33,563 nucleotides of DNA from 4572-123 sp002084545 (lineage in GTDB: Bacteria > Desulfobacterota > Desulfobacteria > Desulfobacterales > 4572-123): assembly GCA_029939715.1 (NCBI GenBank), contig JAOZSJ010000030.1, positions 1 through 33,563 of the forward strand, read 5' to 3'. The notes under the pieces were generated by a model that saw only the letters and a program-made list of their open reading frames with translations, searched no databases and was not told the DNA's origin. The stretch's first letter is position 1. Each line of letters opens with the position of its first letter. Below are positions 1 through 8,196 of the stretch, one piece after another. Made by a program: the position numbers and the translations under genes.

Positions 1-290
1 TTGGCGATATATCATTTCCCCAGGAAAGTGCGAACGAGGTTGGCCAACGTTTTCTTGAGTTACCTCCGGTGCCCGATTTTATGACATTGAAAGGGCCGTA
101 CATTAAAGGCATGAAAGAAGAAGGTATCCGTGCCCTCGAAATATATGAGCTTGACAAATCAAAGGTTGCTGAAGGCATTGAATTTGTCACCGATCGGTGT
201 GTCGGTTATTTTGGTATCTCCGGTTATACCTATGAAATTAACGTCTATTTTGAAGCGTCAGAGGCATTAAAGATGATCGGATTAGGATAA
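1..290 (+). CDS. C-terminal part of an unrecognised small protein (5' end outside window)
   Basis: The reading frame beginning at base 3 is open from the left edge to the TAA at 288-290, giving at least 95 residues. A GTG at 69 could serve as a start but has no Shine-Dalgarno sequence in front, and the frame continues upstream with normal-looking protein, so I treat the gene as cut by the window edge. The visible part is a compact alpha/beta sequence with no signal peptide, membrane segment, Cys pair or motif that I recognise. It ends against a GC-rich hairpin and is convergent with the nadD operon. The family and function are unknown. Confidence 0.6.
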   Translation, partial: GDISFPQESANEVGQRFLELPPVPDFMTLKGPYIKGMKEEGIRALEIYELDKSKVAEGIEFVTDRCVGYFGISGYTYEINVYFEASEALKMIGLG

Positions 291-295
291 TATTT

Positions 296-331
296 AAAAG
301 AGGCGGGGCCGGCCGCGGCTCTGCTTCTTTT
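296..331. terminator. GC-rich hairpin between convergent genes, likely bidirectional terminator
   Basis: An AAAAGA...TCTTTT outer stem encloses imperfect GC-rich arms centred on the palindrome GGCCGGCC (307-314). An A-run precedes it and a T-run follows, so it can act on either strand. It lies exactly between the stop of the left-edge gene and the stop of the minus-strand gene ending at 331. Confidence 0.5.
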
Positions 332-984
332 CAACATTCATCATTCATCCCGGTCCGGTGTCCGACATTGACATTCATGCTGTCATAGGAACGGAAAATC
401 AATTTTTCCCGCTCGCACCGATTTTCAGCCAGAACCTGAAAAACCGTCCCGGCGGATTTTTTTGCGGCTACTTCCCTGGAGGGCAGGGATTCCAGTCCCG
501 CATCAATTTTTTTACCCGTAGTGGTATCGAGAACCGTGGCTGTCCGGCCGTCGCTCACCACTGCAAGCGGGATCTGGTAGGACCTGTCCAGCAGACGGGC
601 CGCTGAAACCGCCTCTCTTTCCCTGGATCCCAGGGAACCCGGGGCGCACTTGATCACCATATACCTTTTGCCGGCCACTGAAACCACAAGGTCAACCGTC
701 GATCGATAAGGCTCGCCCCCGATAGTTAGTTTAATAGGAGCATCAACCTGGATATTCTCGGGAAGATATCCCTTGTTCTCCACCAGATACCGTTCAACAG
801 CCTGACGATTGGCCTCGGCTCCCACATCAGGGACTTTTTTACCCGTAATAAAATCAGTCACCCATTCAAAGGATTTGGGCCTGGATTGACCGACCTTTTT
901 AACAGGATCTTTCTTATCTTTAAATGCCATATTCAAGGGAATCTGCTTTCCCTTGCGGCATTGCGCACATTTGGACTGTTCCAT
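331..984 (-). CDS. HsdR N-terminal-domain-like protein, catalytic Glu apparently lost
   Basis: This 217-residue protein resembles the free-standing type I restriction HsdR N-terminal domain family (PF13588 type) found in Desulfobacterota. The PD-(D/E)xK-like core is visible: a beta strand carrying Asp98 is followed by a second strand reading V110-I111-K112, where an active nuclease would have E-x-K. The Lys and Asp remain but the Glu is a Val, so nuclease activity is doubtful. The N-terminus has a short CxxC pair (Cys6, Cys9). An AAAGGAAG ribosome site precedes the ATG. It is the last gene of the nadD-rsfS-gpmI operon, 29 bases after gpmI, and no restriction or modification genes are near. 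Its role is unknown. The family call is from pattern recognition. Confidence 0.65.
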   Translation of the reverse strand: MEQSKCAQCRKGKQIPLNMAFKDKKDPVKKVGQSRPKSFEWVTDFITGKKVPDVGAEANRQAVERYLVENKGYLPENIQVDAPIKLTIGGEPYRSTVDLVVSVAGKRYMVIKCAPGSLGSREREAVSAARLLDRSYQIPLAVVSDGRTATVLDTTTGKKIDAGLESLPSREVAAKKSAGTVFQVLAENRCEREKLIFRSYDSMNVNVGHRTGMNDEC

Positions 985-1013
985 AGGTACTTCCTTTGCC
1001 GGATGATACGGAT

Positions 1014-2561
1014 CTAATCCGTCTCCACCAGCGATTTGCCCGTCATCTCGACCGGCTGATCCAAACCCATAACCGTCAGGATAGTGGGGGCCACATCACA
1101 CAGGCTTCCCGGATGCAACCGGGCGGTTTTGCGTGAATCGTCAACCAGTATAAGGGGCACCGGGTTCAGCGTATGGGCAGTATGCGGGTTGCCGTTTTTA
1201 TCGGCCATCTGTTCCGAATTACCGTGATCCGCGATAATTATTGCCGCGCCTCCCTTGTCCCTTATCCGTGCCACCACTTTTGCCACGCAGGCATCAACCG
1301 CTTCACAAGCCCTGATTGCGGCTTCGAGTATCCCGGTATGCCCGACCATATCCATATTTGCAAAATTGACAGCAATAAAATCATACTTGTCCGAACCCAA
1401 CCTTTTAATGAGTTCATCGGCCACTTCATAAGCGCTCATCTCGGGCTTCTCGTCATAGGTGCTCACCGAACGCGGAGAGGGAATCAGACACCGGTCTTCA
1501 TTGGGAAAGGAATGCTCTTCACCACCGTTAAAAAAATAGGTGACATGAGCATATTTTTCGGTCTCGGCGATTCGCAACTGATGTAACCCGGCCCGGCTCA
1601 GCACCTCGCCCAGGATGTTATCAAGATGCACCGGTCCAAAAGCCACGGGAAGGTTGAAAGTCTCATCATACCGGGTCATGCAGACAAAATCACTTAAACG
1701 CGGATGTTTTTTCCGCCGGAACCCTTCAAATTTATCATCAGTAAAGGCCCGGGTGATCTCGCGCGCCCGGTCGGAGCGGAAATTAAAGAAAATCAGCCCG
1801 TCATTATCTTTGATCAATGCCACGGGGCTCTGATTGTCGTTAGTGATCACAATCGGCTTGACGAATTCGTCGGTCTCACCGCGTTTATAAGCATGCTCAA
1901 CGGCTGCCACGGGATCTTTTTCATATATTCCCCGGCCTTCCGTATAAAGACGATATGCCTGTTCAACCCGGTCCCATCGAGTATCCCGGTCCATGGCATG
2001 AAACCTGCCGCAGATAGTGGCGATGGTGCCGCATTTTATGCTGCGTATATGGTCTTCCAGGGTCTGAATATAACCGGCACCGCTTTCAGGCGGTGTATCC
2101 CGGCCGTCCAGGACGGCATGCACATAAACCCGGTCAATTCCACGGTCACAGGCCATATCGAGCAGGGCCGTCAAATGGGTCAACTGGCTGTGAACTCCGC
2201 CATCGGACACCAGTCCCATCAGGTGCAGGGCTGCATTTTGAGCTGTCACCTTGTCCATGACGGCCGTCAACGCGGTATTTTCAAAAAAGGTACCATCTTC
2301 AATAGCACGATTGATCCGCAGCAGATCCTGGTAAACAACTCTGCCGGCACCGATATTCAGATGCCCGACTTCCGAATTGCCCATAATGCCGGGGGGCAGG
2401 CCTACTGCTTCACCGGAGCATAAAAGCCGGGTATGCGGGTACTGTTTTTTCAGTTTGTCGAGCCCCGGTGTCCGGGCCCGGGCCACCGCATTGTTTTTTT
2501 CTTCGGGATTTATGCCCCATCCATCCAGAATCATCAAGACACAGGGTCTGGGTCTATTCAA
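1014..2561 (-). CDS. gpmI: 2,3-bisphosphoglycerate-independent phosphoglycerate mutase
   Basis: GpmI interconverts 3- and 2-phosphoglycerate in glycolysis and gluconeogenesis in the cytosol, using two metal ions (usually Mn) and a phosphoserine intermediate. The N-terminus shows the alkaline-phosphatase-superfamily motif LMILDGWG, and the nucleophile Ser is in GIMGNSEVGHLN (about residue 63). The C-terminal half carries IADHGN and HTAHT metal-binding motifs. I choose the TTG at 2561 rather than a longer frame from 2675, because AAGGAG lies 7 bases before it and the protein then has 515 residues, usual for the family. The start overlaps the end of rsfS by 8 bases, which suggests translational coupling. 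It belongs to the minus-strand nadD operon. Confidence 0.95.
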   Translation of the reverse strand: MNRPRPCVLMILDGWGINPEEKNNAVARARTPGLDKLKKQYPHTRLLCSGEAVGLPPGIMGNSEVGHLNIGAGRVVYQDLLRINRAIEDGTFFENTALTAVMDKVTAQNAALHLMGLVSDGGVHSQLTHLTALLDMACDRGIDRVYVHAVLDGRDTPPESGAGYIQTLEDHIRSIKCGTIATICGRFHAMDRDTRWDRVEQAYRLYTEGRGIYEKDPVAAVEHAYKRGETDEFVKPIVITNDNQSPVALIKDNDGLIFFNFRSDRAREITRAFTDDKFEGFRRKKHPRLSDFVCMTRYDETFNLPVAFGPVHLDNILGEVLSRAGLHQLRIAETEKYAHVTYFFNGGEEHSFPNEDRCLIPSPRSVSTYDEKPEMSAYEVADELIKRLGSDKYDFIAVNFANMDMVGHTGILEAAIRACEAVDACVAKVVARIRDKGGAAIIIADHGNSEQMADKNGNPHTAHTLNPVPLILVDDSRKTARLHPGSLCDVAPTILTVMGLDQPVEMTGKSLVETD

Positions 2562-2964
2562 TGTAAATCTCCTTGTCCGGAGCTTCCTCCTCCGGCTGAG
2601 TCCGGTTGGCAATTTGAATTCTTCGGGCATCGGCCCAGAGTCCTTCCAGATCGTAAAAATCGCGCAGGGGTTCATAAAAAATATGAATAATCACATCCCC
2701 GTAATCCATCAGCACCCAGTGGCCGTCTTTTTGTCCTTCAACAGCCAGGGTTTTTTTACCCTGATTTTTTAAATCTTTTTTAATAAATTCCGATAGAGCC
2801 GAGACCTGGCGGTTTGAACGTCCGCTGCAAATGATAAATGCATCGGCAACCGAAGTAAGATCACGCACATCCAGGGCTACAACATCCATTGCCTTTTTGC
2901 TCAAAACCGTCTTGATAAAAGGGTCGAGCGTTTGCTCAAAAGAATCCAACTGATTGTCAGTCAT
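2554..2964 (-). CDS. rsfS: Ribosomal silencing factor RsfS
   Basis: RsfS (Iojap family) binds ribosomal protein uL14 on the large subunit and blocks joining with the small subunit when nutrients are short. The 136-residue protein shows the family core: VALDVRDL, ADAFIICSGRSNRQVSAL, then VEGQKDGHWVLMDYGDVIIHIF and a following FYDLEGLW. Its start overlaps the nadD stop by 4 bases (ATGA), and its end overlaps the gpmI TTG start. The nadD-rsfS pairing is very widespread in bacteria and supports the call. Confidence 0.95.
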   Translation of the reverse strand: MTDNQLDSFEQTLDPFIKTVLSKKAMDVVALDVRDLTSVADAFIICSGRSNRQVSALSEFIKKDLKNQGKKTLAVEGQKDGHWVLMDYGDVIIHIFYEPLRDFYDLEGLWADARRIQIANRTQPEEEAPDKEIYIE

Positions 2965-3665
2965 CTATAAAGTCCTTGATTGTTAATATAATTTACAACT
3001 TTGTCCGGCAAAAAAAACCTGATTGATTTTCCCTGTTTAACCAGATTGCGGATCATGCTGGAAGAGATATCCAGCGGGCTGACCTTGAAAACATGTACAT
3101 CCGGCAGAGATGTATGAATATAAGCCGAATTTTTGTCGGAGTAGTGATATCCCGTGGAGATTCTATCTTTCAGATAGGCACCGATTGTTTTGACCGAGTC
3201 GGCATTGATTTCCTTTATTCCGGCAGGTCGCGTCATGACAACAATCGAAATTCCTTGAAAAAGTTCATTGTAGGCTTTCCAGGTATGGATCTCCAAAAAA
3301 GCATCGACACCCATAATTAGAAAAAGCCGGGAGCCATCAGGATAAAGTGATTTAAAATAATCAACCGTATCAATACTATATGAAGGCCCCAAACGTTTCA
3401 ACTCAATATCGGACACCGTAAACAGGGGGGAATTACCAAGGGCCAGTTGAATCATGGCCAGCCGTTGATCGATTTTTGTCACACAGGACTTAATTTTGTG
3501 CGGCGGAATGGCCGATGGAATAAGGCAGGTTTCGTCAAGAGCAAACGCCTCCCGGACTTCCAAAGCCGCCCGGAGATGCCCGAAATGTATCGGATCAAAT
3601 GTACCGCCGAACAAACCAATGCGTTTCAAGCAAACCTCATCTGTTACAATCTTATTAAAATTCAT
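2961..3665 (-). CDS. nadD: Nicotinate-nucleotide adenylyltransferase
   Basis: NadD adenylates nicotinate mononucleotide to deamido-NAD, the penultimate step of NAD synthesis. The nucleotidyltransferase signature GGTFDPIHFGH is at residues 20-30 and the second motif ISSSMIR is near the C-terminus. A longer frame opens with GTG at 3704, but the ATG at 3665 has GGGGA five bases upstream and puts the signature at a normal distance, so I prefer it (234 residues). It is the first gene of the nadD-rsfS-gpmI-HsdR_N operon and is divergent from rpmF. No convincing minus-strand promoter was found in the 212-base spacer. Confidence 0.92.
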   Translation of the reverse strand: MNFNKIVTDEVCLKRIGLFGGTFDPIHFGHLRAALEVREAFALDETCLIPSAIPPHKIKSCVTKIDQRLAMIQLALGNSPLFTVSDIELKRLGPSYSIDTVDYFKSLYPDGSRLFLIMGVDAFLEIHTWKAYNELFQGISIVVMTRPAGIKEINADSVKTIGAYLKDRISTGYHYSDKNSAYIHTSLPDVHVFKVSPLDISSSMIRNLVKQGKSIRFFLPDKVVNYINNQGLYR

Positions 3666-3777
3666 ATGATCCCCACATGATCCATCGAGCAAATATATCT
3701 GCACATTTTTCTATTTTCAATAACATACAAGCTTCGTGAACACAATAAGGCAAAAGGAAAAACTTACGCAAAACAGC

Positions 3778-3806
3778 TTGACAACCCCCTGCTTTTCAAC
3801 TATTAG
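3778..3806 (+). promoter_or_regulatory. Sigma-70-type promoter for rpmF-fabG
   Basis: A perfect TTGACA (3778-3783) is separated by 17 bases from TATTAG (3801-3806, 4 of 6 to consensus). Transcription would start near 3813, giving a leader of about 65 bases before the rpmF ATG. Confidence 0.6.
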
Positions 3807-3820
3807 TCAAGGGCTAATAG
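3800..3820. promoter_or_regulatory. Inverted repeat over the rpmF-fab promoter, candidate operator
   Basis: CTATTAG (3800-3806) and CTAATAG (3814-3820) are perfect 7-base inverted arms with a 7-base centre. The left arm contains the -10 hexamer and the right arm lies at the expected transcription start, the classic place for a repressor. The position upstream of rpmF-fabG suggests a fatty-acid or phospholipid regulator, but no known operator consensus is matched. Confidence 0.4.
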
Positions 3821-3877
3821 CAGGAAACCCAATTATGTACTTTATATGAAATAATTTAAATAGTTAGGAGATTACTC

Positions 3878-4060
3878 ATGGCTGTACCAAAGAGAAAAAC
3901 ATCTAAATCAAAACGGGATAAAAGGCGCACACACCAAAAAACCGGGGCTCCGACGTTGTCAACCTGTCCCCAGTGCGGCGAGGCAACCCTGCCCCACCAT
4001 GCCTGCCCCAGTTGCGGTTCTTACAAGGGCCGTACCGTAATTGAGATCGATGACGAGTAA
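3878..4060 (+). CDS. rpmF: Large ribosomal subunit protein bL32, zinc-binding form
   Basis: This is a 60-residue basic protein beginning MAVPKRKTSKSK, the standard bL32 start. Two CxxC knuckles (CPQC and CPSC) show it is the zinc-containing form rather than a Zn-independent paralogue. The ribosome site TTAGGAG lies upstream of the ATG. It heads the fatty-acid gene run, as is common in bacteria, although here fabG follows directly after 42 bases instead of plsX and fabH. Confidence 0.97.
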   Translation: MAVPKRKTSKSKRDKRRTHQKTGAPTLSTCPQCGEATLPHHACPSCGSYKGRTVIEIDDE

Positions 4061-4102
4061 CACAAGGAAAACAACCCGAAGCAGGGTGACCGGGGTGAAC
4101 CA

Positions 4103-4852
4103 TTGACAGCCAATACCGCAAAACGAATTGTTGTCATTACCGGCGGCTCAAGAGGTATCGGTCGTGCTTTATGCCTTTGCTTTGCCCGGCCGGACACTCA
4201 AATTTATTTTAACTATCATGCTTCGGATTCCGATGCCGATGAAACACAAAGTCTGGTTGCCGAAGCCGGCGGCCGGGCCATGGGACTACGCGTAAACGTA
4301 GCCATGGAAAAAGAGGTAGACCTTTTTTTTAAAACAGTTATCAGCGAAGGCAAAAGAATCGATGTTCTGGTAAACAATGCCGGTATCGCATCGGACGGTC
4401 TGCTGGTCCGCATGAAGCAGCAGCAGTGGGATGATGTTATTAATACAAACCTCAAAGGTGCCTTCAACTGCATGAAAATTGCCGGCCGGGTCATGCTGAA
4501 GCAACACAGCGGCCGTATCGTTAACATTACTTCGGTGGTCGGAGTGACCGGTAATTCAGGACAGGCTAATTATGCAGCATCAAAGGCCGGAATAATTGGC
4601 CTTACAAAGGCGGCTGCAAAAGAGCTGGCCCCACGGGGTATCACGGTTAATGCCGTTGCCCCCGGATATGTTGAAACTGAAATGACGGCGGACCTGTCCG
4701 ATAAGGTTAGAGCATCCATGCTGGATTTAATTCCCCTGGGACGACCCGCCAGGCCTGAAGATGTGGCGCAGGTGGTTGCCTTTCTGGCTTCTGAAAAAGC
4801 TGCTTACATTACCGGCCAGGTAATTCATGTAAACGGCGGTATGTATATGTAA
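4103..4852 (+). CDS. fabG: 3-oxoacyl-[acyl-carrier-protein] reductase
   Basis: FabG reduces 3-ketoacyl-ACP with NADPH in type II fatty acid synthesis. It is a 249-residue short-chain dehydrogenase. The nucleotide motif TGGSRGIG is at 13-20, NNAG is at about 91-94, and the catalytic set is Asn115, Ser144, Tyr157 and Lys161 (YAASK). The C-terminal GQVIHVNGGMYM is typical of FabG. The start is TTG at 4103, since there is no ATG at a suitable place, and it is preceded by a weak GGGGTG site. It lies between rpmF and acpP, a standard fatty-acid context. Confidence 0.93.
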   Translation: MTANTAKRIVVITGGSRGIGRALCLCFARPDTQIYFNYHASDSDADETQSLVAEAGGRAMGLRVNVAMEKEVDLFFKTVISEGKRIDVLVNNAGIASDGLLVRMKQQQWDDVINTNLKGAFNCMKIAGRVMLKQHSGRIVNITSVVGVTGNSGQANYAASKAGIIGLTKAAAKELAPRGITVNAVAPGYVETEMTADLSDKVRASMLDLIPLGRPARPEDVAQVVAFLASEKAAYITGQVIHVNGGMYM

Positions 4853-4928
4853 CCCGAATCAGTGATTTCAAGTGTTTTAATTCATTTTTTTCCCGGTATT
4901 ATCCGGATAGACCAAGGAGAACAGATTG

Positions 4929-5156
4929 ATGTCAGTAGAAGATAAGGTAAAAAAAATAGTAGCGGAAAAACTGGGCGTGGATTCCGAAGAGGTCATCCCG
5001 GAGGCTTCGTTTGTTGACGACCTGGGCGCGGATTCCCTGGATCTCGTTGAGCTGATTATGTCGATGGAAGAAGAATTCGAGATCGAAATATCGGATGAGG
5101 CCGCGGAAAAGCTGGTGTTTGTCAAAGACGCCATCAGCTATATAAATGCTAACTGA
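4929..5156 (+). CDS. acpP: Acyl carrier protein
   Basis: ACP carries growing acyl chains on 4'-phosphopantetheine. The 75-residue acidic protein has the attachment motif GADSLDLVEL with the modified Ser at residue 36, and the conserved EEFEIEI helix-loop segment. A TTG precedes the ATG in frame at 4926, but the ATG at 4929 is better spaced from AAGGAG (4914-4919). It lies between fabG and fabF. Confidence 0.96.
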   Translation: MSVEDKVKKIVAEKLGVDSEEVIPEASFVDDLGADSLDLVELIMSMEEEFEIEISDEAAEKLVFVKDAISYINAN

Positions 5157-5314
5157 TGCCTGAATGAAAAAACCGGCATAGTGTATGATTATGAGCAAAA
5201 CGCCCTCCCTCGCAATTTCAATACCCGGTTGTCTATTTTTCCGATTGCTCAGACAAATGTAATATGCTGATTTTATAGCTATATTTATTAATACCTTCTA
5301 AGCAGCACAAGTTT

Positions 5315-6589
5315 ATGGAAGCCGGCAAACTCAAAAAGAATGAATGTTTTAACAGGCGGGTTGTTATAACGGGAACGGGACTGGTAACACCGCTTGGCAT
5401 AGGAACTCGTGAAACATGGGAGGCCCTGTGCAGCGGGAAATCCGGGATCGGCGAAATAACCCGATTCGACACCACGGGTTTTGACACAAAAATTGCGGCC
5501 GAAGTAAATAATTTCAATGCAAAAGACTTTTTGCCCAAAAAAGATGTCCGGCGGATGCATTCATTTGTGGCCTATGCTGTTGCAGCCGCCCGCATGGCCA
5601 TTGAAGATGCAAAATTTATAATTGACAGCTCCAATGCCGACCGTATCGGTGTTCTCACCGGATGCGGCATGGGGGGCCTCTCCCTGTTGGAGGAAACCTG
5701 TGAAATTGTTCGCGAAAAGGGCCCTAAGCGTGTAAGCCCTTTTTTTATTCCCATGATGATCAGCAATATGGCCCCCGGCGTCATTTCCATCCAATTGGGG
5801 GCAAAGGGACCCAATGCTTCAGTTTCCACCGCCTGTGCGGCCGGCACGCATGCTATCGGAGACAGCTTCAATATCATCAAACGCGGCGCTGCAGATGCAA
5901 TGCTGACCGGCGGAGTCGAATCCGTTATCACACCGGTCGGCATTGCCGGCTTTAACGCCATGAAAGCCCTGTCGACCCGCAACCATGACCCTCAAAAGGC
6001 CTCCCGTCCTTTTGAGCAAAACCGTGATGGTTTTGTCGTGGGCGAAGGAAGCGGAATTATTATCCTTGAAGAACTTGAACATGCCCGCAAAAGGGATGCC
6101 CGTATTCTTGCGGAAGTCGTCGGATACGGTTTGAATGGCGACGGATACCATGTGGCCGCTCCCATGCCCGGCGGTGCCGGTGCGGCAAAATGCATGCAGG
6201 CTGCCCTGGCGGACGCCGGTATCGCACCTGAACAGATGGACTATATCAATGCCCATGGAACATCCACACAGCTTAATGACCTGTATGAAACAAAAGCCAT
6301 AAAAACAGTGTTTGGAGATCATGCCTATTCAATCCCAATAAGTTCCACCAAGTCCATGACCGGACACCTGCTGGGCGCTGCCGGAGGCATCGAAACCGTA
6401 TTCACGGCCCTGACCATCAGTGAGGGGATCATCCCTCCGACGATAAATCTGGATCACCCCGACCCTGAATGCGACCTTGATTATGTACCGGGCAATGCCC
6501 GCAAATCCCATGTGAACCTTGCCATGACCAATTCATTTGGTTTCGGAGGCACCAACGCAACCCTGATTTTAAAAAAATACAGCGATTAA
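5315..6589 (+). CDS. fabF: 3-oxoacyl-[acyl-carrier-protein] synthase II
   Basis: FabF condenses malonyl-ACP with acyl-ACP and is important for chain elongation and for unsaturated products. The 424-residue thiolase-fold enzyme carries the Cys-His-His triad: Cys174 in STACAAGTHAIG, His in INAHGTSTQLND, and His in STKSMTGHLLGAAGG. The C-terminal NSFGFGGTNATL is a family signature. The ATG at 5315 has no clear Shine-Dalgarno sequence. It gives about 10 extra residues before the conserved RRVVITGTG strand, and no better start is in frame. The 158-base spacer from acpP may hold its own promoter, but none is convincing. Confidence 0.94.
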   Translation: MEAGKLKKNECFNRRVVITGTGLVTPLGIGTRETWEALCSGKSGIGEITRFDTTGFDTKIAAEVNNFNAKDFLPKKDVRRMHSFVAYAVAAARMAIEDAKFIIDSSNADRIGVLTGCGMGGLSLLEETCEIVREKGPKRVSPFFIPMMISNMAPGVISIQLGAKGPNASVSTACAAGTHAIGDSFNIIKRGAADAMLTGGVESVITPVGIAGFNAMKALSTRNHDPQKASRPFEQNRDGFVVGEGSGIIILEELEHARKRDARILAEVVGYGLNGDGYHVAAPMPGGAGAAKCMQAALADAGIAPEQMDYINAHGTSTQLNDLYETKAIKTVFGDHAYSIPISSTKSMTGHLLGAAGGIETVFTALTISEGIIPPTINLDHPDPECDLDYVPGNARKSHVNLAMTNSFGFGGTNATLILKKYSD

Positions 6590-6671
6590 GCGGGTAGACG
6601 AAGATATTCATTTGTAAATATTTCCAAACCGCAATATTTTATAATAAAAATCATTACAAAACGGAGTGACA

Positions 6672-7130
6672 ATGAATCAGACAAAAAATTCAATAATTAT
6701 CGGCAGCGATCATGCTGCGTATCCCCTTAAAGAAAAAGTAAAAACATTTCTGACCGAGGCCGGTCTGGTTGTCGAAGATGTCGGTACACACAGCGAAACG
6801 TCCGTGGATTATCCGGATATAGCCATAAAAGTGGCTTCCCGGGTTTCAAACGGCGATTTTAAACGTGGAGTTCTGCTTTGCGGAACCGGTATTGGCATGT
6901 CCCTGGTTGCCAACCGATTCGATCACGTCCGGGCCGCACTCTGCAACGACCTTTTTTCCGCGATCATGAGCCGGCGTCATAACAACGCCAATATCCTGGT
7001 GATGGGTGGCCGGGTTATCGGCGAGACATTGGCCCGGGAAGTGGTAACTGCCTGGCTGGAAACGCCCTTTGAAGGGGGCCGTCACCAGCGCCGGCTGGAT
7101 CAATTCGACAGTATGAAAAATATGGTTTAA
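6672..7130 (+). CDS. rpiB: Ribose 5-phosphate isomerase B
   Basis: RpiB interconverts ribose 5-phosphate and ribulose 5-phosphate. The 152-residue protein has the LacAB/RpiB pattern: IIGSDHAAYPLKE at the N-terminus, DVGTHSETSVDYPD, and the catalytic Cys in LLCGTGIGMS, then NANILVMGGRVIG. The ATG at 6672 is chosen over an in-frame GTG at 6666, because CGGAG lies 5 bases before the ATG and overlaps the GTG. The ribulose 5-phosphate product is also a precursor of the RibB reaction encoded downstream. In many relatives glyA follows rpiB, but here it does not. Confidence 0.94.
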   Translation: MNQTKNSIIIGSDHAAYPLKEKVKTFLTEAGLVVEDVGTHSETSVDYPDIAIKVASRVSNGDFKRGVLLCGTGIGMSLVANRFDHVRAALCNDLFSAIMSRRHNNANILVMGGRVIGETLAREVVTAWLETPFEGGRHQRRLDQFDSMKNMV

Positions 7131-7225
7131 AAAACGACAGCTTTCATTTACCATCAAAAAACCTTGTAATTTATTTGTCTTTTGGGTTTTTGTGATCTGT
7201 TTATCAAGGGAGGTTTGCTTAGATA

Positions 7226-7705
7226 ATGCCGACAAACCAGGATCGTCCATCATGGACAAAATATTTCATGGACATCACAAAGCTGGTTGCAAAACGTTCC
7301 ACCTGCCTCAGGAGAGCGGTCGGAGCAATTATTGTAAAAGACAAACGGATTCTTTCCACCGGCTACAACGGTGCTCCTTCCGGCATCCGTCACTGCAGCG
7401 AGGTGGGTTGCCTGCGGGAGCGGTTAAAGGTTCCTTCCGGACAGCGTCATGAACTCTGCCGCGGTATTCATGCCGAACAAAACGCCATTATTCAGGCAGC
7501 CTATCATGGCGTTTCCATAAAAGACTCAACCCTGTTCTGCACCAATCTGCCCTGCTCAATCTGTGCTAAAATGATCATAAACGCCGGAATAAGAAAGGTT
7601 TATTATCTGTCCGGTTATTCGGACGAAATGTCCGGAGAAATGTTTACCGAGGCGGGAATCGAGGTTATACAAATCAATACCGGCAACCAGGAGGAAATCG
7701 TATGA
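7226..7705 (+). CDS. dCMP deaminase family protein (ComEB type)
   Basis: This is a zinc deaminase of about 159 residues that converts dCMP to dUMP, feeding thymidylate synthesis. Zinc ligands and the catalytic Glu are visible: His82-Ala-Glu84 (IHAEQNA) and Cys110/Cys113 (LPCSICAK). Extra Cys and His residues between 57 and 78 match the second zinc site seen in ComEB-type dCMP deaminases. AGGGAGG lies about 13 bases before the ATG, a rather long spacing. The gene overlaps nrdR by 4 bases, a regular pairing in this group. Confidence 0.9.
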   Translation: MPTNQDRPSWTKYFMDITKLVAKRSTCLRRAVGAIIVKDKRILSTGYNGAPSGIRHCSEVGCLRERLKVPSGQRHELCRGIHAEQNAIIQAAYHGVSIKDSTLFCTNLPCSICAKMIINAGIRKVYYLSGYSDEMSGEMFTEAGIEVIQINTGNQEEIV

Positions 7706-8172
7706 AATGTCCATATTGCGGAGAAGTCGACAATAAGGTCATCGATTCCAGAATGAGCAAGGATGGAAACGTAATACGCAGACGAAGGGAATGCCTGTCA
7801 TGCACCAGGCGTTTTACTACCTATGAACATATCGAGGAAATCCCGATTACGATTATCAAGAAAGACGGGCGCCGCGAAGTTTTCAGCCGGGAAAAAGTTC
7901 GTCAGGGCATGAAAAGAGCCTGTGAAAAACGGCCTGTCAGTATCAATGCAATCGAAGAGTTTATTGAAAACCTTGAGCGTGATCTCAGGGAAACCGGCGA
8001 AAAGGAGATACCGTCCTATAAAATAGGCGAAAAAATTATGGCCGGCCTTCATGAGCTGGACGATGTCGCCTATGTGAGATTTGCATCGGTTTACAGGGAA
8101 TTCAAAGATGTTAACGATTTTGTTGATGAACTCAAAAGCCTGCTGACCGTCAACGACGGAGCCGGCCGTTAA
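7702..8172 (+). CDS. nrdR: Transcriptional repressor NrdR
   Basis: NrdR represses ribonucleotide reductase genes in response to ATP/dATP levels. The 156-residue protein starts with a zinc ribbon (MKCPYCG...CLSC, residues 1-34) that binds NrdR boxes. An ATP-cone follows (about 49-139, starting ITIIKKDGRREVFSREKV). The ATG lies inside the end of the deaminase gene (ATGA overlap). No ribonucleotide reductase gene is in the window. Confidence 0.96.
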   Translation: MKCPYCGEVDNKVIDSRMSKDGNVIRRRRECLSCTRRFTTYEHIEEIPITIIKKDGRREVFSREKVRQGMKRACEKRPVSINAIEEFIENLERDLRETGEKEIPSYKIGEKIMAGLHELDDVAYVRFASVYREFKDVNDFVDELKSLLTVNDGAGR

Positions 8173-8196
8173 TTTTGCTGCTTTGCGGTATTATCT

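Noticed and set aside
1704..2423. Long plus-strand open frame antisense to gpmI
   Set aside because: It lies wholly inside gpmI on the other strand, has no ribosome site and no recognisable protein pattern. It is a codon-bias shadow.
5188..5255. Inverted TGAGCAA...TTGCTCA between acpP and fabF
   Set aside because: The 7-base arms are about 45 bases apart with no T-run or promoter hexamers beside them. Chance is a sufficient explanation.
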